Shown in pieces: positions 1 through 9,891 of a stretch of DNA of 64,000 bases. Made by a program: the position numbers and the translations under genes. The stretch comes from Calycina herbarum (Eukaryota > Ascomycota > Leotiomycetes > Helotiales > Pezizellaceae): NCBI GenBank assembly GCA_001414485.1, contig LLEY01000184.1:52760-116759 (forward strand), read 5' to 3'. Every line of letters begins with the position of its first letter. The first letter of the stretch is position 1. The notes under the pieces were generated by a model. It worked only from the letters and a program-made list of their open reading frames with translations. It was not told where the DNA came from and ran no database searches.

Positions 1-840
1 ATTTTAAATTACTCTTATAAAATAATTAGATATAAAAAGAAAGCTTTCTATAGCTTTTTACTCTTAAATAAATAGAGGAAATGAATAGATAAATTAAGTA
101 GTTAAAATATACTTTTATTATTATATAAACTACTAGTAAAATAACTAGGTAGAACTATTACCTCTAGTATAGTTTATCTATAATAGTTTAGTAATAGAAA
201 TAATACTTATTATACTATTTTATACTAACTTTAGATATAAATTAATAGTATATTAAGAACTGTTATCTATAACTATTAATAACTAACTTACTTATATTTA
301 CGTCTTAAAAATTAAAAGTCTATATAAAGAACTTATAAAAGACCTATAATTCGTAGTAGAAAGAAACGTATACTACTATAATAAACAACGTAGTTAAGAG
401 CTAATACTAAAAGAGAGAGATAAAGTCTACCTAGTACTAAAAAATATTAATATAAAAAGACTAAGTAATAAACTAGATTATAAAAAACTTAGACTATTTA
501 AAATTAAATAAGTTAAAAGATCTTTAAATTATAAACTAGTACTATTAAAGATAATAAACATCTATCTAGTATTCTATATATCTCTACTCGAACTAGTACT
601 ATTGAGAGCTCTACTAGCTCTAATTATAGAAATTCAACTAGTAAATCTAAATACTAAATATAAAGTTAAAAAGATTCTTAACTATAAACTTATTAGAAGA
701 TAAGTTAAGTATTTAATTAAATAGTTAGATTATCTATACTTAGAAAATACTTAAGAGCTAAGAAGTAATCTTAATTATTACCTAATAGAACTTTAAAAAT
801 TCTATTAAGAAAACCTAGGTTTACTTATATTTTATAATCT
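1..840 (+). mobile_element. Ty3/gypsy retrotransposon relic: integrase C-terminus plus chromodomain, RIP-decayed
   Basis: Translating the plus strand in the frame of base 416 gives a recognisable chromovirus polyprotein tail despite many stops. The integrase C-terminal part reads RDKVYLVLKNINIKR, then KLDYKKLRLFKI (about 380-520). The linker VFYISLLEL follows at about 565. A chromodomain at about 655-800 reads KYKVKKIL, then YLIK(stop)LDY, then LENT(stop)EL. The two stops fall exactly where chromodomains have tryptophan (KWKGY and ENTWEP), so TGG has become TAG or TAA, as RIP predicts. Bases 60-150 also resemble the end of the integrase core. The element is cut by the left window edge. It has no coding capacity left. 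The family-level call is firm; no named element is claimed. Confidence 0.85.
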
Positions 841-2335
841 AAAGGAAAAGCTATAAGAAAGGCTAGGTTAAGAACTATCTTAGATTAGAAACTAGTAGAA
901 ATAGGTAGAGCTACTAGATAGGTAACCTCTACCTCTTACTACTCTTATTCCTCTCTTTCTTTCTCCTTCTTCTCTTTCTTTTCTACCTTTTTAGTAGTAT
1001 TAAGTTTATTAAGAAAACGAAGCTTTTAATTAGACATCTTATGTCGCCTTTCTTTAAGAAAGGCCTTCTACTTTTATAACTATAGAATCTTCGCTATCGC
1101 CTCCTCCTCTTCTCTCTCTAGCTTCTTCTCTTATCTTTTAATAGAGGTCTAGCTACTAGTATAGAGGACGTTCTTCTCTTAGGTATCGTTGGTTTTATTA
1201 TATTTTAGCTTTAACTAAACGTATTTAAAATATTAAGAAGATTAGAAGGAATTAATAAAACATCTATACTTTTAAGAAGTATAGTAAGAATATAGTAATA
1301 TTTTATTATAAACTATTTTAATACTTTTTATAAGAAGTATTTATTCTTCTTTCTTTTTTTATATAAAGTAGGATATAATAGAAAGGAAAGGATACTACTA
1401 ATATCTTAACTAAGTTCCTTAGCTTATACTTAAGTATAAGAACAAGCTAGGCTAAGAAGAGAATAGTACTATAAATCACGTTATACGTAGTAAGTAATCT
1501 AGACAGCGCTCTAATAGAATAAGGTATAATATCTAGGAAATAGAAGGTAGTATAGAAGGGAATTTATAATATAGAGGTATTTAGGTATTCTAGGATCTTA
1601 CTATTAGATAACTATTAGAAGTTACGTATTAGATCTTATTAGATCTCTTAAGAGATTTAGAGAGATCTAGAGATCTAGGGATCTAGGCTTATAAAGGGAT
1701 CTGGATAATACGAAGAGTTCTATATATAACTAGTATATCTACTATTAGATAGAAGCTTCGTACTTAACTTTAGTTATTAATCTTATTATCTTATTTAATA
1801 TCTTGATATAAGTAACGAGTTTACTTCTAAGTAAACAACCTAGCGTATTTATACTTCTTACTTATATACTAACCTTCGAAACTTAGTTATCTTTGTTTAG
1901 TTCGTTTGAGTTTCGTTATATAATAGCCCGCTATCAAGAATAAGAGTTGCCAAGGTTGTGTACGTACCAGATAGGATACGGTTCAGGGTATAGGAATGCC
2001 AAGGGTTACGTGGAATGTAAGGGTTACGTATTCGAGTATCGGAATGTCCGGTTCGGACCTCCGAGTCTATTGTTCTTGTCCGAACCCTTTTGTATATAGA
2101 TGCCCTTACCCTCAGTATCGGGAAAGGTTAATTTGATCTTTTCCTTCGTGTTTAGAGCCTAGTATCCAAGCATGTTATTCTACGGAACGCACTTCCATAT
2201 GCCTCTTTCATAGTATTGTCTGTTTCGTACCGTTACACGTTATAGTTATATAGCTAGAAGACGTCGAAGACGCTCTTCGATTTTTATAAACGCTTTTTAC
2301 TTTACTATCTACTATCTACTACTTTCTAGTAGCTT
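841..2335. repeat. AT-rich RIP-decayed repeat block, possible 3' LTR region
   Basis: No intact reading frame is present. Composition is mostly very AT-rich with pyrimidine-rich runs near 940-1000 and 1080-1140. The stretch follows directly on the gypsy polyprotein tail and so probably contains its 3' region. A TATA-like run near 1720 and short GATCT-rich direct repeats near 1640-1690 would fit an LTR, but I could not define LTR ends or a second LTR. Bases about 1925-2240 stand out as an island of normal GC with no obvious C-to-T decay, containing repeated GGTTACGT motifs. Confidence 0.5.
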
Positions 2336-2439
2336 AAGAGACTAATACTTTTACTCTTAGAATACTCTTTCTATATAAGCTAAATTTAGACTTAAAACCT
2401 CTAGTATACTTATTCTAAGAGAAAAAGTATTAGTCTCTT
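2336..2439. repeat. 29-bp inverted repeat pair (hairpin-forming)
   Basis: Bases 2336-2364 and 2411-2439 are reverse complements over 29 positions with one mismatch, separated by 46 bases. This could be a tiny foldback element or the ends of a deleted transposon inside the RIP-decayed island. Confidence 0.7.
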
Positions 2440-2499
2440 TTAGTAGAGAGTACTAGTCCTTTTAATAGAAGTAGTACTAGTTTTATATATCGTACTTAT

Positions 2500-2690
2500 T
2501 ATAACAGACGTGCTTTAGATAAGACTTAGAATAAACAACACTCTATTCTTAGGACAAAAGACGAGGAGAGTAGATAAGCTCGAGAGAACCGGGAACTAAA
2601 TACAAGTTATCCGCGCTAGTGCGTACGCTAGTACTAGCGTGTATCTAAGCGAATATGTGATATCTAGCCTTTGTAACTATAACTGTTACA
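2500..2690 (+). mobile_element. LTR-like insertion, copy A (RIP-decayed), with 5-bp target duplication
   Basis: This 191-bp block is nearly identical to bases 32319-32512. It is flanked on both sides by CTTAT (2495-2499 and 2691-2695), a 5-bp target-site duplication. Compared with the other copy it carries mostly C-to-T and G-to-A changes, for example the start TGTGACAG has become TATAACAG. Short size, TG...CA ends and a 5-bp duplication fit a solo LTR; a small non-autonomous DNA element is the alternative. Confidence 0.85.
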
Positions 2691-2695
2691 CTTAT

Positions 2696-3011
2696 AGTAC
2701 TTAAATTACTTAAAATTATACTTTTAAATTACTAATACTTATACTTAAATATACTCTTAGAGTTACTTATTACTCTTATATTCTAAAAGGTATATATCTA
2801 ACTCTAACTACTAACTGCTAACTTTAACCCGAACCCTTAGAAAGTAGATACTCACTTCAAAAAGAGGTTTTACCTAATTAGGCTTAGATGCCAAGACTTT
2901 TAGCGTGGGACCACTTAGCGAGGACTGGCACTTCGACCTGGGAATCCATCAGCAAACATCTGAATAGTAGCAAACTCAATAAACCCCTTCATCACCAAAA
3001 CAAAAGTCAAA
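2696..3011. other. Intergenic, nothing recognised
   Basis: AT-rich sequence grading into normal composition towards the start codon at 3012. No gene, repeat or RNA recognised. It marks the boundary between the repeat island and the gene-bearing DNA. Confidence 0.6.
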
Positions 3012-3773
3012 ATGCCACCCTACTCCCAAGAAACCACAATAAAGGCCTTGACATCCTACTACACCTTTCTCCAAAATATCCATCTCCAACCCGATGTCGT
3101 CGTCCACCCCCCTCCTTCAGGCTGGCCAACAATAACCCCGCAAACCCTCTCACCTCTAAACAAGGCCCCCGAAATCATATCTTTCCTAAAACACATCCCC
3201 TATTTCTCTCAACTCCCTGGGGACCCCGCCGTCTTCGCTCGAAAAACATGGCCCATTCCCTACCACGAAGAATCCCTGCACGAAGACATCCGCGATGAGG
3301 AGGAGAAAGAAGATGCCGTGGAACCAGTTTATGATATCCCACTTCCACCACATGCGATATGTTTCGCGAAAGGAGGTCGGGATGGTTATTATATCATCCT
3401 CGACACCAAACGGAATGTAATTATTTGGGGTTCACTGGCAGATCCATGGGGCAATGGAGCCACGGAGCTAACACCTAAAGATATCGATGAAGATGGACCT
3501 GATGGCTGGATGTGTGGGGAAACTTATGAGGTGGAAGAATTTTTTGAGATGTTGAAGGGGAAGTGGAGGAAGGGCGAGTGGTTGAAGCATCCGAGTGGGC
3601 AGACGGATGTTTATGAGTGTGCGCCTGAAGGGGAGGAGGATCAGAAGAGGGATTTTATGAAGGTCATTTTGGAGAAGCATGGGTGGCCGGGGGATGAGGA
3701 AGGGAAGGGATGGGATAGGGATGGTGCAGATGGGGAGTTGAGTGAGAGGTTTGAGGAGTGGAGTAAGTTGTGA
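3012..3773 (+). CDS. Conserved-looking fungal hypothetical protein, 253 aa
   Basis: Single-exon reading frame of 253 residues with a good start context (caaaATGCC). I do not recognise a named domain. The N-terminal 80 residues are proline-rich with a GWP motif near residue 38. Residues 95-135 include an acidic linker (DEEEKEDAVEP) followed by a short hydrophobic strand run (DGYYIILDTKRNVIIWG). The C-terminal half is strongly acidic with many Trp, Glu and Lys residues and ends EEWSKL. No signal peptide or transmembrane segment is visible, so a cytosolic or nuclear protein is likely. The hydrophobic strands followed by an acidic Trp-rich tail recall SMI1/KNR4-type proteins, but I cannot support that assignment. 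It is the first gene after the left repeat island. Confidence 0.7.
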   Translation: MPPYSQETTIKALTSYYTFLQNIHLQPDVVVHPPPSGWPTITPQTLSPLNKAPEIISFLKHIPYFSQLPGDPAVFARKTWPIPYHEESLHEDIRDEEEKEDAVEPVYDIPLPPHAICFAKGGRDGYYIILDTKRNVIIWGSLADPWGNGATELTPKDIDEDGPDGWMCGETYEVEEFFEMLKGKWRKGEWLKHPSGQTDVYECAPEGEEDQKRDFMKVILEKHGWPGDEEGKGWDRDGADGELSERFEEWSKL

Positions 3774-3906
3774 TGTAGGTTTTGGCTTGTGAGAAGATTT
3801 TTAGAAGGATGAGATGAGATGTGGGCTGTGCTGTGTGTTTCGTTTATGAGGGTAGATTTGTTTCTGAAAGTCCTTCTTTGGGAATCGCATTCTGGATGGG
3901 GGCAAC

Positions 3907-4544
3907 AGTGCGTGTAGGAATTCCGTACGCACAGGCCAGAATCAGCTAAACCACACCAAAATCACCACATTTTTACTAACTTCTCCTACTAATTATCCCT
4001 TTGGTTCGTCATACTCTTCACGTGCATTGGCGTACTGAATTGAGGCGCGTATTGAATATTTGACGTGTTCTATTGGTCCTGTCCCAGGAGGGTACTGTTC
4101 TAGTGCTCCTTCTTATTGGTGAGACGTACTAGTCTTGCTGCCATCTCCCTTAGTTTTACACCGGAGGTACTAACACGTACACACGTGAGGTGTATAGCGA
4201 ACCAAAGGATTATATTATTATATTTAAGTGAAACTAAGTATCAAGAGTAATATGACCTAATACTTGAACTTGCTTAGTTTTTAATTGGGCTAGTGTAACT
4301 AATAGTAGGTGCTATATTACTCTCTTAGAGACTTTGTTAGTAATATATTAGCCTTTGAAAATATTTACAGAGCTTAAGAGTTATAACTAATTTGTTGGTT
4401 AGGAATGTGTTATTCTTATAAAGTTCTACGCCTGTAAGCCTTGTTAAGATATAGTACACTATATATTTACCTAGTTATAAAGCTACAAAGAGGGCGACTT
4501 GGTGTGTTTTCGGCTAGGGTGCGCACGGAATTCCTGCACGCACT
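3907..4544. mobile_element. Non-autonomous DNA transposon (MITE-like) with ~25-bp TIRs
   Basis: The ends at 3907-3932 and 4520-4544 are inverted copies: AGTGCGTG, then AGGAATTCCGT, then GCAC, with two transitions between arms. Each arm is itself almost palindromic. The interior is AT-rich and has no reading frame of note. Flanks are CA on the left and TA on the right, compatible with a TA target duplication altered by one transition. The 638-bp size and lack of coding capacity suggest a MITE. Confidence 0.65.
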
Positions 4545-4668
4545 ATTGGGAGGAAAACGAGTATAAAAACATGCAAGGGGTTGCTTTTACCTGATATTTG
4601 ACATGGCAACACTTGAGCGAGGTTAATAAACTAGACAAAACCGGGGAGACGAAGAAAGAATTATAACT

Positions 4669-6379
4669 CTAAGTTTCCCTCTCGCCCCCCACCTTGAAAC
4701 CAACAGGCAACTCAACAAGCGAGCCATTCGCCATTACAAAATTAGAAAATCGTCTAGCCATCGGAGAAGTATATCGTAACTCAGACACCCCATGCTGCTC
4801 ACCCATTTCCGCACAGAATCCGGCGCCCATCTCCAGATAGCGATGCTTCCCATCTACTTCCCAAATCGGAAAACCATACGTCTCCGCTCCATGTGAACCA
4901 TTCAAAGTGGAGTTTGAAGATTTGAGGTCCAGTGGGGGAGGAGACATGTTGGTGGTGGATATTGGTAATGCGTCTTGATTATGGACGAAGGTACATAAGC
5001 CGCTGAATCGGGAGAATATTCCGTTTCCAAGTGAGTTCACTCATATCGAAGATGCCTAACCTAGAGGGCCAAGGATCCTTCCGCGTGGCATTGTTTTCGA
5101 TCAATCCGACTATGCTGAGCATCTGTCGTTTTCCAATTACTTCGCATCGATGATTCAGGCGATGCGTTACGTTCGCTGGAGCTTTAATCCATTCAAAAGC
5201 AGGGAGTGTGAGTATGTAGACGGCGGCAAGATCTGGGAGAATATCTGGGTCCATCGGTTTGTTGAAGTCGGAAGTACGTTTTCCACCGTTAATGAATCTG
5301 AGGTTGTTCTTGTGTTAATAGTATAATCACGAGTTTCTAGAATACCTACTCATACGTACATTTCCCACGTAGCGTTATCAGCAGCTCCGACCCTAGCTGC
5401 ACAGAATGATACCTTCGAAACCGGTATCGATACACCCGTAGCCTGTTGGGAGTGAGATTTGCCACTCGAAATGTCGAATATTGTGATGGCAGCCATGGAT
5501 TGTAACGAGGAAGCCACTTTCCAATTCTGACTGCTAGGTGCGTCACCTCCAAGAAACACAATAATACCATCACTTCCAAACACTGGCACATATACTGCTT
5601 GTCCTACTACAGAAAACCCTTCTTCATGATTAGCCATGCCAATGGTACTTGAATTGCTCCATGTCCGATTTTGGAAGTCCTACTCGACTAGACCGGTTAT
5701 TGCTGTATATTCCACAGTCAGTAAACTATACTTTGAACATTTCTTCGAAATAAATCTTTTGTGGGAAGAGATATTCTTGGGCTGAAAGAACCCCGTGATG
5801 CTTCGTGACACTCAGAAGGAGCAAAAGAAAGGCTGGGAATATCAGCCTGGTCTATAACCCCCAATGCCAGAAATAGCGGGATCATTTGTGTAAGCTATGT
5901 ATCCGCCGAGGGAGTAATATGCCGCTGTCGTAAATAAGTATGCAGATCAACAGAGCTCATTATTGATCTGATCGTACCACATTGTTGGATTTCGAGCCTG
6001 CATTCGAGTTCCAGTAATTTGTGGAGTTATAATTGGTGCAACATCGCTTGTCGTCCACGATGTCCGCAAGTCATAAGAGAGTGTAAAATTCACTAACCTA
6101 TTATTCGAAGGAAATTTAGACAACAGAAAAAGAACACAAACTCCAAGATTTTGACCCAGTCTAGTTTGGAGACCATATCTCCCCAGCATTAATATACAGC
6201 CAATCATTAGCTACAACAGCTTGGAAATTGCTAATACACAGTATTCACGGACATAAAAGAAGAAACTTATAACCCTGAGAGAACCAACAGGTCAAATCCT
6301 CCAGGATAAACGAAGCACATCCATATTCGGCAAAAACGGTTATGAAGACAAAGATCTTGAACAAGGTGAGAAAGTACAT
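4669..6379 (-). pseudogene. Decayed kelch-repeat (beta-propeller) protein gene
   Basis: Fragments read in order on the minus strand match fungal secreted or membrane-anchored kelch proteins. An ATG at 6379 starts a signal-peptide-like run (MYFLTLFKIFVFITVF). After an intron comes ANDWLYINAGEIWSP, then an in-frame stop. LVNFTLSYDLRTSWTTSD follows after another intron. Next are YYSLGGYIAY, MANHEEGFSVVG, IIVFLGGDAPSS and ITIFDISSGK. A further intron near 5300 leads to NGGKRTSDFNKPMDPDILPD and LPAFEWIKAP. Breaks include a TGA after NNELC (5947), several stops near 5700-5840, a TAG in the VE(stop)DF motif near 5680, and a frameshift after ELTWK (about 5030). The transmembrane segment expected before the cytoplasmic tail is missing. 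A tail rich in Glu and Met (4669-4970) remains. The gene is broken in several places, so pseudogene is the preferred call. Confidence 0.7.
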
Positions 6380-7308
6380 TAGACCGGCACCTATCCATAG
6401 AAGAGCATTTGAAAAAATGTTGCAGTAAACCCAGAAAAGAAAAACATTTATAAACGAGAGATGTGTAGCAGACTATATGTGGCTGTGTGCAGGCACATCA
6501 AACCGGAAGTACTGTGTACATGTGCATTCGGCCATCAATCCTTCCTGGAGGGAAAACTTCCAGGTTTGAAGAGGTCTGGTTTCTCCTGCATACGACCACA
6601 CCATGTTTATGTCTTGACGAAACCATCTTGGAGGCCTGAACCAAAAAGAAAAGGAGGGTATTAATATGCAACAGATGTGAGAACTTGATCGCATCGCGAC
6701 AAGCGCGAGTCGCCCAAGGCGACTAAAAGGAGCCATAGTGAAACCGATTTTCGGAGCTAAACCTATTTTATCCTAGCATGCCGAATAAGGTCTTTAGCTG
6801 GAGTTTTTATCATTTATCCGACTGGAAGCATTCTGGTTGCAATGAAGGATCAGGAGGGTGCGTAATAAAGTATGCAAGAAAAGGGAGATTACGAGGTTGT
6901 TTCTGGGAGGGTTGAGCTTGAGGGGTTGGAGAAAAAGCACCAATGAAAAATGGCCGAGGGGTCAAATTAGTCCACGTGATGATTCTTTCCCATTTGGGGG
7001 CTATAAACATGCTAATGGACAGGTGCATTACCTACAGAGTTAACTCATAGCTTACTGATTTCTTTGGTTTCCAGGTTCCAGGCTAAAGTTATACTTGGTA
7101 TCACATGACAAGTCTCCACAATTTTGGAATTTTAGGGGTCACATCAGGGGTATCCATTTTGAGTTTTGCTTTGAGAGGGGGGTATCAATATGCTATCTAT
7201 CTACACTATTATGAATCACTATACACATTCTCTATCGCCAAATTTTCTACCCAAACGCCAACTGCTATGCGTAAACGAGGAATAGAAGTGAACCTCCATG
7301 TCTAAAGC
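6380..7308. other. Intergenic, nothing recognised
   Basis: Several overlapping short open frames exist on both strands, none with family resemblance or consistent codon pattern. It is the spacer between the 5' end of the decayed kelch gene and the 3' end of the MFS transporter. Confidence 0.6.
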
Positions 7309-9157
7309 TCAATGTGCCTTTTCAGGTGTAACGAGCGTACCGTCTGCGCTCGTTCGGCTCGGGACGACAGTCTCGTTATCCGTCAAAGTCCCGTCATCCT
7401 TCTGAGACTTGAGAGTCTCATCCTCCATCTTTTCCGCCTTGCTATCATCCGATCCACCCTCAGACTTATTCTTCAAACTCTTCCATTCCATGAAGATACC
7501 TCCAATGATACCAGCAGCTGCAAGTCCAACTCCCAATCTGAATGTATTCATAAGAGCACCATTATAAGCATCCAAAGCAAGCGGTAGCATAGCAGCAGGG
7601 ACAACATTACGAAGTTGCGTCGCACCAGTGTTGACGATTTGGGCAGCGCTGACATTAGCGATCTTGCTGAAATTGCTGACGATGCCGTGTGTGAAGATTG
7701 TTTGCGCGACTGAAGTCCATATCGCGCCTCCAAATCCTTGCATGAAGAACATAAGAGAGACACCCGTCATGACGTCTTTGTTTTTGAGGCATGTCTGGGC
7801 GGCCATTGAAGGTTGTTGCATTCCCAATCCCAATCCGAAACCGAAAATGAATTGATAACCAATCCATTTGGACGAAGAGCTATCGGGTGTTAATGTTGTG
7901 ATGAGCCCAGCACCCTATATTATAATTAGCACGATCTCGATCGATAAGTGAGATTAAAAACTTACTATGGCTGATATAACAGAGCTTGCTAAAAGTTGGC
8001 CTACGTAATATCCGGATTTTTGAGTAATGACTCCAGAAATGATGCTAGCAGCAACCAATGCAAGGACCAATGGCAAAGTATCAATTCCAGAGGTAATAGC
8101 TGATGCCCCTTTGATCGCTTGGAACCACAGGGGAAGAAAGTAAACCATGACCATCATTGATCCTGGAGAAATTGCAGAGAAGTAGGCGCCTGCGAGAACG
8201 CTACGTTGCTTGAGAATACGCACTGGGATCGTAGCATTATCACCACTCATGACTTGAATGATGGCGAAGAGGGAAAGCATAACGCCTGCCAAAACGAGTA
8301 GAAGAATAATTCGCCAACTTGCCCATGGGTAAGTTGTTCCACCCCATTGCAATGCCAATAGAAGGCACAATACAGCCGGGAGAAAGACCGCGGTTCCAAA
8401 AGGGTCGAGCTTCATTATTCGAACTTTGAGAGATTCCGTGTTCTTGCTTGCGGGAGTTTTGAGGATGAAGACAATGATTGCGATAACCACTGCTCCGACT
8501 GGCAAATTGATGTAAAAACACCATCTCCACGAGACATTGGTTGTGAAAGCTCCTCCCACCAATGGCCCTAAAACTGACGCAAGACCAAAGACTGCACCGA
8601 AAACTCCTTGGAACATTGGTCTCTTGTGTAGGGGTACTGAAACAACCATAATAATAATCACACCACTGAAGATTCCCGCAGATCCAAGTCCAGCTATTGA
8701 ATTGTCAGCCATGTAGAATAGTTATTTGACGGGGGAATGACGTACAAATGGCACGTCCAATGATAAAAGCAACACTATTGGGAGCAGCGCCACAGACTGC
8801 ACTTCCAATCTCAAAGAGAAGAATTGACCAAAGTAACACCCATTTTGGCGAATAGTAGGTGTAGACTCTTCCGAAGACGAGTTGGAATGCACACATGCAA
8901 ATTAAATACGCTGAAGCGTACCATCCCACATCGTCAATGCTGTGGAAATCGTCCGTAATTTTTGGAATCGCCGTCCCTATGATTGTGCGATCTAATGCGA
9001 CAAGAAACATAGATAGATAAAGCGCCATCATTATCAATACCAGCTTCTTGAATGTTGGGTACACCACTTCTTCCTCTCCCTTGCTTCCAGGCGTCAAACC
9101 CCCCTTCTCCATGTCGACTTCCGATGACATCTTCGGCTCTTTGATTGAATTAGACAT
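7309..9157 (-). CDS. MFS drug/toxin exporter, DHA2 (14-TM) type, 581 aa
   Basis: A proton-coupled efflux transporter of the plasma or vacuolar membrane. Model: exons 9157-8746, 8693-7966 and 7914-7309, with introns of 52 and 51 bp; the sum is exactly 582 codons. After a hydrophilic N-terminus comes TM1 with [17 protein letters not shown], then [19 protein letters not shown]. The antiporter motif C ([11 protein letters not shown]) and [14 protein letters not shown] follow; both are typical of 14-TM multidrug pumps and fungal toxin exporters. TM segments continue to about residue 520 ([10 protein letters not shown]), followed by a charged cytoplasmic tail. Its start lies 734 bp from the divergent Zn2Cys6 regulator, which suggests shared control. 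The substrate cannot be read from sequence. No biosynthetic genes are adjacent. Confidence 0.93.
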
Positions 9158-9891
9158 GAGATGATGTCGTGAAATGCTGGTCCAATTAAGAGAAGAAAAG
9201 AGGAATAATAAGAAATGCTTGAGAGCGTAAGAAGCTTTGCTTGGCTCGAAAATCTAGATCATGGGAGGCTACACGACTATTATACCTAGGTAAATGAAGG
9301 GAGAAAGGAATATCTACCAGCCGCTGCACCTTTCGGCGAGCGACCTGGTTGGCTTTAAGGCTCTCGGGCACTATGAACCCGCGAGGGAGAGTTGGGCGCT
9401 CCACTTGGAAAATTGCACCTAAAAGCGTAAGATGTGCCTAGCTATACTCGTACCTACTAAGGTAAAATCAGACAAAGATTGTCGTCTCTTTTCTCTGAGG
9501 GTGATGGAATTGACGTATCGTGAAAAATTCCCTGAAGGAGCGTAGCGATGACAGCCTCGGAAACTAGTTCGGTCCGAAATCGATCTAACGGACCCGGGCT
9601 TTGACGAAAACACGCCCCAATCAGTCTGACCATGACAACTTGACAACTTCACATTATTGAACCTGCAGACGATTGCGATATCCAGCGCTTGTTGATAGCT
9701 ATTGGTAGCAGCAGCAGCAGTTACTCGGCTTGGCGAACAACATCAGGGAACAGGGCAAAATCGAGACACCCGACATCTCCCAAAAGTTGCTGCCTCATAT
9801 GTAAGGCCACAACAAATAGCAGCAAAAAGCCACCCTCGCTTCTCCGTGCCAAAATCCGAAGGTCCGAGCAAAAGGGGAAGACATACCTGAA
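9158..9891. promoter_or_regulatory. Divergent promoter region of exporter and regulator, with CGG-N-CCG site
   Basis: This is the only DNA between the starts of the MFS exporter (minus) and the Zn2Cys6 regulator (plus). Bases 9568-9578 form a perfect 11-nt palindrome TTCGGTCCGAA. It contains inverted CGG triplets one base apart (9570-9576), the class of half-site that Zn2Cys6 proteins bind. A further ACGGACCCGG lies at about 9588-9597. Binding by the neighbouring regulator is inference. Confidence 0.45.
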
